Positions 8,089 to 14,947 of a stretch of 43,293 nucleotides of DNA are shown piece by piece. Positions within the stretch are counted from its first letter, which is position 1; each line of letters starts with the position of its first letter. This stretch comes from Lachnospiraceae bacterium. Lineage in GTDB: Bacteria; Bacillota; Clostridia; Lachnospirales; Lachnospiraceae. A program made the position numbers and the translations under genes. The stretch lies in the NCBI GenBank assembly GCA_017538995.1, contig JAFYHV010000011.1:1-43293 (forward strand), in the 5' to 3' direction. The notes under the pieces were generated by a model. It worked only from the letters and a program-made list of their open reading frames with translations, ran no database searches and was not told the DNA's origin.

Positions 8089-8992
8089 CCAGTAAAACTC
8101 CCTGAACCAGATATCTGTTTGAAGGAACGTTTTTTATGCAAGTCGATAAAGTAAGCATTTTTGTTTCGGGAGTAAATTCGCATTCCCTCGTATTGTCTCT
8201 GGGTCCGTCAAAAGCGATAACGCCGTTTAAATAATCAACCCAGGTCTCGTCATCCCAGATATGTGTTGCAAGAATATGAAGGTTGCTGCCTTCGTAAGCC
8301 GCAACAATTTTATATACCAGGATATCGTCCGGCATATAAATGAACATGTACTGAACTTCCTCAAAAACAGCCGGATCCTCGAGTCTGTGAAGTGACGAAA
8401 ATCTCTTGTCGTCTCTCATGTTGTGACCGTAAACAACGGTCATTCTGTCCATAAAATCAGTATTGTTGTAAGTCGGTTCGGTATAAATACCGCCGGGATA
8501 ACCTGCCGTTCCGTCAAGATTGTGGTTAAGATAATACGCATCATCGTCAGGGTGCTGTACTATCGGATCGTCCACGTCAAGATTGGGAATGTAAATCCAC
8601 GCATAAATATCTTTGTTGACGGTTTCTTTTAGTTCGTCAAAGTCAAGAGTTTTGTCAGGCACTATGATTCCATAGGTCTGAAGGTATCTTTCCTTTTTTT
8701 CTTCCATGGTACATTCGGACCATTCTTTTACGGGCTCTTCCGTCTCTTCGACCTCTTCTCCGCCTTCCTCCTTCGGAGTGATGACGCTTATCTGTGAAGT
8801 ATCTACAATTACGGGATTCGAGGTGTCCGCACCGTCATTTACCATATCTCTGAGTTCCTGATTTCTCTTGTTGGCAGTTACTCTGCTGACATAACGAAGC
8901 ACAAGAAAGCTTGCACTTAAAATTGCAACAATAATCAGAAATATACTGAATCCCAGCCATATTTTATTTTTGTCGTTTTTCCCTTTTTCCAT
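8075..8992 (-). CDS. class B sortase
   Basis: This 305-residue protein has an N-terminal transmembrane anchor (about 12-32), an acidic Thr/Glu-rich linker and a sortase B domain. The segment Trp-Ile-Tyr-Ile-Pro-Asn-Leu-Asp, the catalytic His in Tyr-Gly-His-Asn-Met and the catalytic Cys in Leu-Ser-Thr-Cys, with the Arg ten residues or so later, are all present. It cuts a C-terminal sorting motif and transfers the substrate to the wall or to a pilus subunit. No protein in the window has an obvious LPxTG/NPxTx-type signal, so the substrate is elsewhere. It has its own promoter at 9056-9084 and is followed by an overlapping LCP gene. GGAGAAA precedes the ATG. Confidence 0.92.
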   Translation of the reverse strand: MEKGKNDKNKIWLGFSIFLIIVAILSASFLVLRYVSRVTANKRNQELRDMVNDGADTSNPVIVDTSQISVITPKEEGGEEVEETEEPVKEWSECTMEEKKERYLQTYGIIVPDKTLDFDELKETVNKDIYAWIYIPNLDVDDPIVQHPDDDAYYLNHNLDGTAGYPGGIYTEPTYNNTDFMDRMTVVYGHNMRDDKRFSSLHRLEDPAVFEEVQYMFIYMPDDILVYKIVAAYEGSNLHILATHIWDDETWVDYLNGVIAFDGPRDNTRECEFTPETKMLTLSTCIKNVPSNRYLVQGVLLDECR

Positions 8993-9055
8993 AAATTTCT
9001 CCTGTGGCGAAAACTCGCAGAATCATTATTTCGGTGAGAAAAGTCGCACCTTAAT

Positions 9056-9084
9056 ATTATACAACTCGTATTCTTGTATGTAAA
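9056..9084 (-). promoter_or_regulatory. promoter of the sortase-LCP operon
   Basis: On the minus strand TTTACA (9084-9079) and TATAAT (9061-9056) have a 17-base spacer. The leader that follows (about 57 bases) holds two small hairpins, GGTG...CACC and GCGA...TCGC, before the GGAG ribosome binding site. Confidence 0.7.
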
Positions 9085-9116
9085 GAAATTTTAAAACCCA
9101 AAAAGCTCTAAAAACT

Positions 9117-9145
9117 TTGATTTTTCCGCATCTTTCGTATAAAAT
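9117..9145 (+). promoter_or_regulatory. promoter of the zinc-ribbon membrane protein gene
   Basis: TTGATT (9117-9122) and TAAAAT (9140-9145) are 17 bases apart and point to the gene starting at 9197. AAGGAAAAT lies 5' of that ATG. It is divergent from the sortase promoter. Confidence 0.5.
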
Positions 9146-9196
9146 AGACTACGGTGTGTTTGTAATAAAATAATACTTGAATAAGGAAAATATACT

Positions 9197-10510
9197 ATGG
9201 AAATTAAAACAGGCCATATCAAATGCAGCTCTTGCGGCGCACCGTTAAGCCTCCCGGAAGAGCCCTCAAAAAACAGGATAAAATGTCCTTTTTGCAGCGT
9301 TGAAAACTTTATTGTAAGTGAAGACGTTACTTTGGGAGGAATCAATTTCGAATTATCGGAAGCGTCTATCCACAGACGAATAATCGAAGTCTTTTCAAAT
9401 GCAGATTTTGCTCCTTTTGATATTTTTACCGAAACCAGCGTAAAGAAAATCAATAAAATTATAGTTCCCGCATATTTATATGTAAGCTGTACAGGCGTCG
9501 GATTGCTTTCTTATGAAAAAGGTGTTAAGCGCGAAGTAACCTATTCGCTTGACGACAGAGAGCAGACTAATACTTTTATAGACTGGCATCCAATGAGTCT
9601 GACCATAAACGATATCCGTGACTATCTGGTTGCCGGAAACAAAAATTATACCGAGATTTTTAAAACAATGTTCGGCGATAACCGTGCACCTGAAATCGTA
9701 AAAGCAGAAAATCTCAATTTCCCTAACGGCGCCACAGAAATAAACTATGATCTGACCGAAGGCGATGTATACGGCAAAGTTCTGCAGGAACTCGTAAATA
9801 AATCGGTTACGGAAAAAGGAAATTCCTCGGTTGAAGGAGACTCTGTAAGAAATATACATGTAGACGGAATCACCATTCAGAAGGGTGAAGTCAGAAAAGT
9901 TTCTGTTGCTGTATACGAAGTAATTCTCGAATACAAAGGAAAAGAATTTAAAATCTTTTTGTCGAATGACGAAAAAGCATCGGCTAGCGAAAATCTTCCG
10001 GTTGATACAGAGAACAAAACTCTGGTGGAAGGCAGTAACGAAGCCTATAATGCGACCGAAACAAAAACAAAGAACGGTATGCTGACCGCAATCATTGTTC
10101 TGATAATTGTCGGCGTCTTAACTCTATTTGCTTTTATCGGTTTTATGCTTCTTATTGTTGCAGGTATTCTTATTATCATCTATATTCCGATGGCAAAAGA
10201 AAGCAACGCAAAATTTAAAGAATATATGAAAGCCAAGGACGATTATGTGTACAGCTTTAGTGAAGCAAAATTAAATTATTTAAACAGTAAGGTTGCATTA
10301 AAAGGTATATTAAGCAATCTGTCCGGTAATCCCGATGCTTTCCCGGCTATCGATCCCGAAGAGGTAAAGAAGCTCGAGGATAAAAAAGCAAAAGACGCCG
10401 CAGAAGCTGCCAAGGCTGCAGAAAAAGCTGCAAAAGCCGAAGCCGCTGCTAAAGCAAAAGAAGCTAAAGCTGCTGCAACTGCAAAAGCTGAAGATAAAAA
10501 AGATAATTAA
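9197..10510 (+). CDS. uncharacterised zinc-ribbon, transmembrane protein with Ala/Lys-rich tail
   Basis: Function unknown. The 437-residue protein begins with a CxxC-16-CxxC zinc ribbon (Cys10, Cys13, Cys30, Cys33), followed by a soluble alpha/beta region of about 250 residues without a motif I recognise. A Ser/Thr/Glu-rich linker comes next, then one or two hydrophobic helices (about 292-330). The C-terminal part is helical and cytoplasmic by the positive-inside rule. The last 45 residues are nearly all Ala, Lys, Glu and Asp and probably form a long charged helix. Zinc ribbons of this kind are common in Clostridia next to membrane helices. The gene stands alone between a divergent promoter and a bidirectional terminator. 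Confidence 0.8.
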   Translation: MEIKTGHIKCSSCGAPLSLPEEPSKNRIKCPFCSVENFIVSEDVTLGGINFELSEASIHRRIIEVFSNADFAPFDIFTETSVKKINKIIVPAYLYVSCTGVGLLSYEKGVKREVTYSLDDREQTNTFIDWHPMSLTINDIRDYLVAGNKNYTEIFKTMFGDNRAPEIVKAENLNFPNGATEINYDLTEGDVYGKVLQELVNKSVTEKGNSSVEGDSVRNIHVDGITIQKGEVRKVSVAVYEVILEYKGKEFKIFLSNDEKASASENLPVDTENKTLVEGSNEAYNATETKTKNGMLTAIIVLIIVGVLTLFAFIGFMLLIVAGILIIIYIPMAKESNAKFKEYMKAKDDYVYSFSEAKLNYLNSKVALKGILSNLSGNPDAFPAIDPEEVKKLEDKKAKDAAEAAKAAEKAAKAEAAAKAKEAKAAATAKAEDKKDN

Positions 10511-10516
10511 TCCAGA

Positions 10517-10588
10517 CGAATCCCTCCTTGGGCGAACAAAAAAGACACCTGATGGTGTCTTTTTTATTCGCGCAGACGGAGGGATTCG
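10517..10588. repeat. extended inverted repeat whose right arm is the tRNA-Ser T-arm
   Basis: Outside the terminator stem, GCGAA (10532-10536) pairs with TTCGC (10567-10571). CGAATCCCTCC (10517-10527) is the exact complement of GGAGGGATTCG (10578-10588), the T-loop/T-stem part of the tRNA. The left arm lies just after the stop codon of the zinc-ribbon gene. Confidence 0.7.
10538..10565. terminator. bidirectional terminator between the zinc-ribbon gene and tRNA-Ser
   Basis: AAAAAAGACACC, a TGAT loop and GGTGTCTTTTTT form a 12-bp stem with A and T runs at its ends, so it can stop transcripts from both the + strand gene and the minus-strand tRNA. It is the inner part of a longer inverted repeat (10517-10588). 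Confidence 0.88.
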
Positions 10589-10656
10589 AACCCTCGTGAC
10601 CCGGAGGTCAAACGCATTTCGAGTGCGCCCCGTTATGACCGCTTCGATACGTCTGC
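10572..10656 (-). tRNA. tRNA-Ser, anticodon CGA
   Basis: An 85-base class II tRNA. The acceptor arms GCAGACG and CGTCTGC pair perfectly. The anticodon stem GCGCA/TGCGT encloses the loop CTCGAAA, giving anticodon CGA. A long variable arm (TGACC-TCC-GGGTCA) and the T-arm GAGGGTTCGAATCCCTC are present. CCA is not encoded. It decodes UCG serine codons. It lies about 60 bases downstream of ackA on the same strand, after a strong hairpin; a TATATAT run just upstream is too close to act as its -10, so it may be processed from an ackA transcript. Confidence 0.95.
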
Positions 10657-10663
10657 ATATATA

Positions 10664-10690
10664 GTGCCGGGCCCGCATAGAGCCCGGTAC
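10664..10690. other. strong GC-rich hairpin between ackA and tRNA-Ser
   Basis: GTGCCGGGC (10664-10672) pairs with GCCCGGTAC (10682-10690), one mismatch. The T-rich tail (TTTTCTTTT) is on the + strand side, so as an ackA terminator on the minus strand it is weak. A processing or stabilising element is equally possible. Confidence 0.5.
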
Positions 10691-10717
10691 TTTTCTTTTA
10701 TGGTCGTGACGACTTTC

Positions 10718-11911
10718 CTATTTTACCAAACTTGCTGTCTGTCTTGCAATAGCCAATTCTTCGTTTGTAGGAACTACCATAACGGTTACTCTGTCGCCTT
10801 CGTTGGAGATGATTGCTTCGTCACCGTGAACGTTGTTCTTGGACTCATCAATGCTTGCTCCGAGGTATCCGAGGTACTTGCCTGTCATGGAACGAACTCT
10901 GCCGTCGTTCTCGCCGATACCTGCTGTAAATGCGATAACGTCAACGCCGTTCATTGCTGCTGCATAAGCACCGATGTACTTAGCAACTCTGTATGTGTAT
11001 GTTTCAAGAGCCATCTTTGCAAGTGCATTGCCCTGATCCATAGCTGCGGAAAGATCTCTGAAGTCTGAAGATACCTTTGACATTCCTTCAACACCTGACT
11101 TCTTGTTCATGATAGTGTTGATTTCGGAGATTGAAAGGTTTTCTTTCTTTGCGATGAACTCGATGATAGCGGGATCGATATCGCCGCATCTTGTACCCAT
11201 GATAAGACCTTCAAGAGGAGTAAGACCCATGGATGTATCCACGCACTTACCGTGGTCAACTGCAGAAATACTTGCACCGTTTCCTAAGTGGCAAACGATA
11301 ATCTTTAAATCTTCTCTCTTCTTGCCAAGGATTTCAGCTGCTCTTGCGGATACGAAATCATGGCTGGTTCCGTGGAATCCGTAACGACGAACTTTGTATT
11401 TCTCATAATATTCATAAGGAAGTCCGTACATATATGCTTTCTCGGGCATTGTCTGATGGAAAGCTGTATCGAATACTGCTACCATGGGAACGCCGGGCAT
11501 AATCTTTTTACATGCGTTGATACCGATAAGGTTTGCAGGGTTGTGAAGAGGAGCAAGATCGTTGCACTCAGCAATTGCATCCAAAACTTCATCTGTAATA
11601 ACAACAGACTTCGCAAACTTCTCACCGCCGTGCACAATACGATGACCTACTGCATCGATTTCACTAAGTGATTTAACAACGCCGTGTTCTGCATCTGTCA
11701 AAGCATCAATAACTGCCTGAATAGCATAAGTATGGTCGGGCATCGGAGTTTCTTTTGTTACTTTATCCTTTCCCGAAGGAGTATGCTTGATACAGGAGCC
11801 TTCCATTCCGATTCTTTCGCAAAGTCCTTTTGCAAGTACTGCTTCACTCTCAGAATTGATGAGCTGATACTTAAGTGATGAACTTCCGCAGTTAATTACC
11901 AAAATATTCAT
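10718..11911 (-). CDS. ackA: acetate kinase
   Basis: AckA makes ATP and acetate from acetyl phosphate, the last step of acetate fermentation, in the cytoplasm. The 397-residue length is standard. Family signatures are Asn-Cys-Gly-Ser-Ser-Ser-Leu-Lys at residues 7-14, His-Arg-Ile-Val-His-Gly-Gly near 120 and the Phe-His-Gly-Thr-Ser-His segment near 180, with the nucleotide-binding Phe-Thr-Ala-Gly-Ile-Gly-Glu-Asn near 330. The start has AGGAGG upstream and a strong promoter at 11982-12010. The usual partner pta is not in the window. The gene is divergent from the tetR efflux operon. Confidence 0.97.
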   Translation of the reverse strand: MNILVINCGSSSLKYQLINSESEAVLAKGLCERIGMEGSCIKHTPSGKDKVTKETPMPDHTYAIQAVIDALTDAEHGVVKSLSEIDAVGHRIVHGGEKFAKSVVITDEVLDAIAECNDLAPLHNPANLIGINACKKIMPGVPMVAVFDTAFHQTMPEKAYMYGLPYEYYEKYKVRRYGFHGTSHDFVSARAAEILGKKREDLKIIVCHLGNGASISAVDHGKCVDTSMGLTPLEGLIMGTRCGDIDPAIIEFIAKKENLSISEINTIMNKKSGVEGMSKVSSDFRDLSAAMDQGNALAKMALETYTYRVAKYIGAYAAAMNGVDVIAFTAGIGENDGRVRSMTGKYLGYLGASIDESKNNVHGDEAIISNEGDRVTVMVVPTNEELAIARQTASLVK

Positions 11912-11981
11912 AAAATACCTCCTAAAATATTGAAACGCCGCGTCTTTTTTACGCAGGCGAAATCTTTCACGAACATATAGA

Positions 11982-12010
11982 ATTGTAGGCTTTTTTTATG
12001 GTTTTGTCAA
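11982..12010 (-). promoter_or_regulatory. ackA promoter
   Basis: Minus-strand TTGACA (12010-12005) and TACAAT (11987-11982) with a 17-base spacer. The leader of about 60 bases contains a hairpin (GCC-GCGT with ACGC-GGC) before the AGGAGG box. Confidence 0.75.
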
Positions 12011-12039
12011 TTCATAGAAAGGCGGTCAAAAACAAAAAC

Positions 12040-12052
12040 CGACTTTTAGTCG
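12040..12052. promoter_or_regulatory. upstream TetR operator
   Basis: Perfect palindromic arms CGACT-TTT-AGTCG, ten bases upstream of the -35 of the tetR promoter. A matching site at 12097-12109 makes both very likely binding sites of the adjacent TetR protein. Confidence 0.6.
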
Positions 12053-12061
12053 AAAAAGTGC

Positions 12062-12091
12062 TTGACAAATTTAAATCGTGCTTGTTATACT
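12062..12091 (+). promoter_or_regulatory. promoter of the tetR-MFS-CPBP operon
   Basis: Consensus TTGACA (12062-12067), 18-base spacer, TATACT (12086-12091). Start of transcription near 12098 falls inside the downstream operator, which fits autorepression. Confidence 0.8.
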
Positions 12092-12096
12092 AAAAC

Positions 12097-12109
12097 CGAC
12101 CGATAGTCG
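12097..12109. promoter_or_regulatory. downstream TetR operator over the transcription start
   Basis: CGACC-GAT-AGTCG matches the upstream site in arms and in its flanks (both sit in ACCGAC...AGTCGAAAA). It lies between the -10 and the AGGAG ribosome binding site (12112-12116) of tetR. Confidence 0.6.
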
Positions 12110-12124
12110 AAAAGGAGAAAAACA

Positions 12125-12727
12125 ATGAAAAAGGGCGAAAAAAGAAAACTTGAACTCGTACAGATAGCATACCGTATGTTTCTGACAAAAGGATATGAGA
12201 ATACGAGCGTGGATGAAATCATCGAAGAGGCAGGAATTGCCAAAGGCACTTTCTACTACTATTTCGAAAGCAAAGAGCTTCTTCTGGAAGAAGTAATCTG
12301 CATGATGATTAACAAGGAAGCCGAGGCTGCAACGGCAGTTTTAAAGTCCGACCTTCCCATCCCCGTTAAAATCACCGGAATAATCATGTCCCTTCAGCCT
12401 GAAAAAGAAGAGTTCACCATCGAAGAGGCACTTTTAAATCCTGAAAACGCCCTTATGCATAAAAGAACCAAACAGAAACTGTATAACGTTGCGACACCCA
12501 TCCTTTCAGAGGTTGTTGAAGAAGGCATAAAAGAAGGAATATTCGACTGCACAAATATTCCCGAGAGAGTAAAAATGATGCTGCTTGTCAGCAGCGAAAC
12601 TTTTGACGAAGGACAGTTTACCGAAAAAGATATCGAAGTATTCATCGATCTTACGGAAAAACTTTTAGGCGCCAAGAAAGGAACCATGGAATTTGTTCGC
12701 GACATGATTGCACGCGGAGAAAGATAA
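12125..12727 (+). CDS. TetR-family transcriptional repressor
   Basis: This 200-residue protein has the TetR N-terminal DNA-binding domain (about 8-55): Ala-Tyr-Arg-Met-Phe-Leu-Thr-Lys-Gly-Tyr, then Thr-Ser-Val-Asp-Glu-Ile, then Gly-Thr-Phe-Tyr-Tyr-Tyr-Phe, with a divergent ligand-binding C-terminal domain. It very likely represses its own operon by binding the two palindromes at 12040 and 12097 and is released by a substrate of the adjacent efflux pump. AGGAG precedes the ATG. Its stop codon overlaps the next gene's start (TAATG), so translation is coupled. The inducer cannot be read from the sequence. Confidence 0.92.
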   Translation: MKKGEKRKLELVQIAYRMFLTKGYENTSVDEIIEEAGIAKGTFYYYFESKELLLEEVICMMINKEAEAATAVLKSDLPIPVKITGIIMSLQPEKEEFTIEEALLNPENALMHKRTKQKLYNVATPILSEVVEEGIKEGIFDCTNIPERVKMMLLVSSETFDEGQFTEKDIEVFIDLTEKLLGAKKGTMEFVRDMIARGER

Positions 12728-13977
12728 TGAAACAAAAAAGCAATTTCAATAAATTCCTACTTCTCTGGTTCGGAGAACTGGTTTCCTCCATAGGAAGCGG
12801 TCTGACGGCTTTCGGACTCGGAGTTTACATTTTTAAAGTGACGGGAAGTGCAGCAAGCATGGCGCTTGTAACTCTTTTAGGATTTCTTCCATCACTCCTT
12901 TTAAGCGTACCTGCAGGCATCTTGGCCGACAGATATGACAGACGACTTTTAATGATGATCGGAGACGGCTTCTCTGCTCTCGGAGTATTATTCATCCTGA
13001 TCTGCATGATTCGCGGTGAAGCCACTCTTTTCCAAATATGTATAGGTGTCTCGATCAGTGCGATTTTTTCAGCACTCCTTGAACCGTCCTACCGCGCAAC
13101 CATTACGGATCTTTTGACAGCGGAAGAATTCTCCAGAGCCAACGGACTCGTTTCGCTCGCAGGAAGCTCGAGATACCTGTTTTCACCCCTGATTGCCGGA
13201 TTTCTTCTTACAATAAGCGACGTAAAATTATTGCTAATCATTGATATTGCAACCTTCCTTTTAACCGTGACCGGCGCCGCTGTTGTAAGAAAAGGAATCG
13301 GCGTAAAAGAAACTGAAGAAAAAGAAGCATTCTTAGACAGTATTAAATCAGGCTGGAAAATTTTACGCGAAACAAAGGGACTCCTCGCCCTTGTCACTTT
13401 GTCTTCCGTAATCACACTTTTCATGGGAATGTTTCAGACACTTGTAAAACCTCTCATTCTTTCTTTTCAGGATGAGAAAACGCTTGGAATCGCGGAAACG
13501 ATTTGCGCCTGCGGAATGCTTGTAAGCGGAGTAATACTCGGAATCAAAGGAATTAAGAAAAACTATGTGACATACCTCGCCCTTTCACTGTCACTGTCCG
13601 GATTATGCATGTTCGGCTTCGGTCTTTTTGAAAATATAATTCCCGTATGCATATTCGGTTTTCTCTTCTTCTTAGTACTTCCGGTTGCAAGCAACTGCAT
13701 GGACTATCTTGCAAGAACCAACATACCTGCCGACAAGCAGGGAAGAGTCTGGGGCTTAATCGGTTTTATATCCCAGCTCGGATACGTGGTGGCTTACGCT
13801 GTATCGGGAGTAATGGCTGATGCTCTCGGCAAAATCGGAAACCGCGGAGTCGGAAGAGGTTCGGCACTTTTAATCATAATCTCCGGACTTTGCCTCACGG
13901 TATTTTCACTGGGCATTTTCTTCCGCAAAAATATCAAATCACTCGAACACAAGGAGGTAATATATGAAATCGGATAA
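12727..13977 (+). CDS. MFS efflux transporter (MefA/MFS_3-like)
   Basis: This 416-residue protein has about 12 hydrophobic helices and an MFS signature loop between helices 2 and 3 (Gly-Ile-Leu-Ala-Asp-Arg-Tyr-Asp-Arg-Arg). The overall pattern, with Pro-Ser-Tyr-Arg-Ala after helix 4 and Pro-Ala-Asp-Lys-Gln-Gly-Arg-Val-Trp-Gly in the C-half, is that of the macrolide-efflux MFS_3 group. It presumably exports a toxic compound from the cytoplasm by proton antiport; the substrate is not known and resistance should not be assumed. It starts inside the tetR stop (TAATG) and overlaps the CPBP gene by 14 bases, so all three are one operon. Confidence 0.88.
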   Translation: MKQKSNFNKFLLLWFGELVSSIGSGLTAFGLGVYIFKVTGSAASMALVTLLGFLPSLLLSVPAGILADRYDRRLLMMIGDGFSALGVLFILICMIRGEATLFQICIGVSISAIFSALLEPSYRATITDLLTAEEFSRANGLVSLAGSSRYLFSPLIAGFLLTISDVKLLLIIDIATFLLTVTGAAVVRKGIGVKETEEKEAFLDSIKSGWKILRETKGLLALVTLSSVITLFMGMFQTLVKPLILSFQDEKTLGIAETICACGMLVSGVILGIKGIKKNYVTYLALSLSLSGLCMFGFGLFENIIPVCIFGFLFFLVLPVASNCMDYLARTNIPADKQGRVWGLIGFISQLGYVVAYAVSGVMADALGKIGNRGVGRGSALLIIISGLCLTVFSLGIFFRKNIKSLEHKEVIYEIG

Positions 13978-14857
13978 TAAAGATTATAAATACAGACCCG
14001 TTCTCTTTTTCGCACTTGCATATCTTTTTACATGGATTTTCTGGATTCCCGCAATCTTCGTCAGTGAAAATTTCGGTGCAGTACTAATGTTAATTGGACT
14101 TCTTGCTCCCGCAGTAGTATCCACAATATTTGTGCTCGCATCGGGATCGCCCGCTCTTAAAAGAGACTTAAAGCTTAAATTAATCGGCTTTTATAAGGTT
14201 AAATGGCTAAATGTCCTCTTTGCAATTTTTGTTTTCGCAGGAATCGTTGCTGCCTCGATCTTACTTTCACTTTTATTCGGACAGTCCTTAAACCAGTTTT
14301 CTTTTACGAGTGACTTCTCTTTTACGGGCGTCGGAATCGCCGGAGCTTTCGTTTCGGTAACTGTTGCAGCCATCATCGAAGAAGTCGGCTGGAAAGGATA
14401 CTGCGAAGATTCAATCGGACAGTACATGAACTGGTTTTGGGAATCGATGATTTTCGGATTACTCTGGGGCATGTGGCACCTTCCGCTTATTTTCATCAAA
14501 GGAACCTATCAGGCAACACTCATGGTCAATCCTTTGTTCGTAATAAACTTCTTTGTCAGCGCAATCCCGATGGGCTTTATCATCACATGGGTTTATCTGA
14601 CAAGCGGCCGTTCAATCCTAGCCTGCATGATTTATCACCTGGTAATTAATTTCCTGCAGGAAAAAATCGCAATGACACCCGAGACTAAATGCGTGGAAAC
14701 CATCGTGGTAACAATTGTTGCAATCATTATCGTAATCGCAAACAAAGATATGTTCTTTGAAAAGAGACATGTCGGTAGACTCCTGAACGACATCGATGAA
14801 AGAAATAAAAAGAGCCAGGCACGCTATGCGAGCCAGGCACCGGAATGTGCTGAATAA
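13964..14857 (+). CDS. CPBP-family (Abi/CAAX-like) intramembrane protease
   Basis: This 297-residue protein has about eight membrane helices and the three CPBP motifs: Glu-Glu-Val-Gly-Trp-Lys-Gly-Tyr (motif 1, near residue 142, Lys in place of the usual Arg), Trp-Gly-Met-Trp-His-Leu-Pro (motif 2) and an Ile-Tyr-His-Leu-Val-Ile-Asn segment (motif 3). The paired Glu and the two His residues would form the glutamate-type active site. CPBP proteins process peptides or give immunity to bacteriocins; next to a TetR-controlled pump a self-protection role is plausible but unproven. AAGGAGGT lies just before ATG 13964. A strong terminator follows. Confidence 0.88.
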   Translation: MKSDNKDYKYRPVLFFALAYLFTWIFWIPAIFVSENFGAVLMLIGLLAPAVVSTIFVLASGSPALKRDLKLKLIGFYKVKWLNVLFAIFVFAGIVAASILLSLLFGQSLNQFSFTSDFSFTGVGIAGAFVSVTVAAIIEEVGWKGYCEDSIGQYMNWFWESMIFGLLWGMWHLPLIFIKGTYQATLMVNPLFVINFFVSAIPMGFIITWVYLTSGRSILACMIYHLVINFLQEKIAMTPETKCVETIVVTIVAIIIVIANKDMFFEKRHVGRLLNDIDERNKKSQARYASQAPECAE

Positions 14858-14870
14858 ATTGTATAGCTCA

Positions 14871-14904
14871 TAAAAGAGGGGCGCCGGGAAACCGGCCCCC
14901 CTTT
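14871..14904. terminator. terminator between the CPBP gene and addA (both directions)
   Basis: GGGGCGCCGG (14878-14887) pairs with CCGGCCCCCC (14892-14901) around a short GAAA-type loop. TTT follows on the + side and TCTTTTAT on the minus side, so it can serve both converging operons. Confidence 0.75.
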
Positions 14905-14909
14905 CATTT

Positions 14910-14946
14910 ATCAGTACCCGACTCCCGAAGGGTGTCCGGCTCTGAT
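14910..14946. repeat. hairpin element after addA, related to one at 35444-35501
   Basis: Outer arms ATCAG/CTGAT and inner CCCGAC-CCC with GGG-GTCCGG form an imperfect stem. On the minus strand it follows the addA stop. Together with TCTGATATTAAA (14941-14952) it matches the hairpin and flanking 12-mer downstream of the small lipoprotein gene. Confidence 0.55.
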
Positions 14947-14947
14947 A

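Noticed and set aside
10310-10678. 122-residue open frame on the minus strand across the tRNA
   Set aside because: It overlaps tRNA-Ser and is antisense to the Ala/Lys tail of the zinc-ribbon gene.
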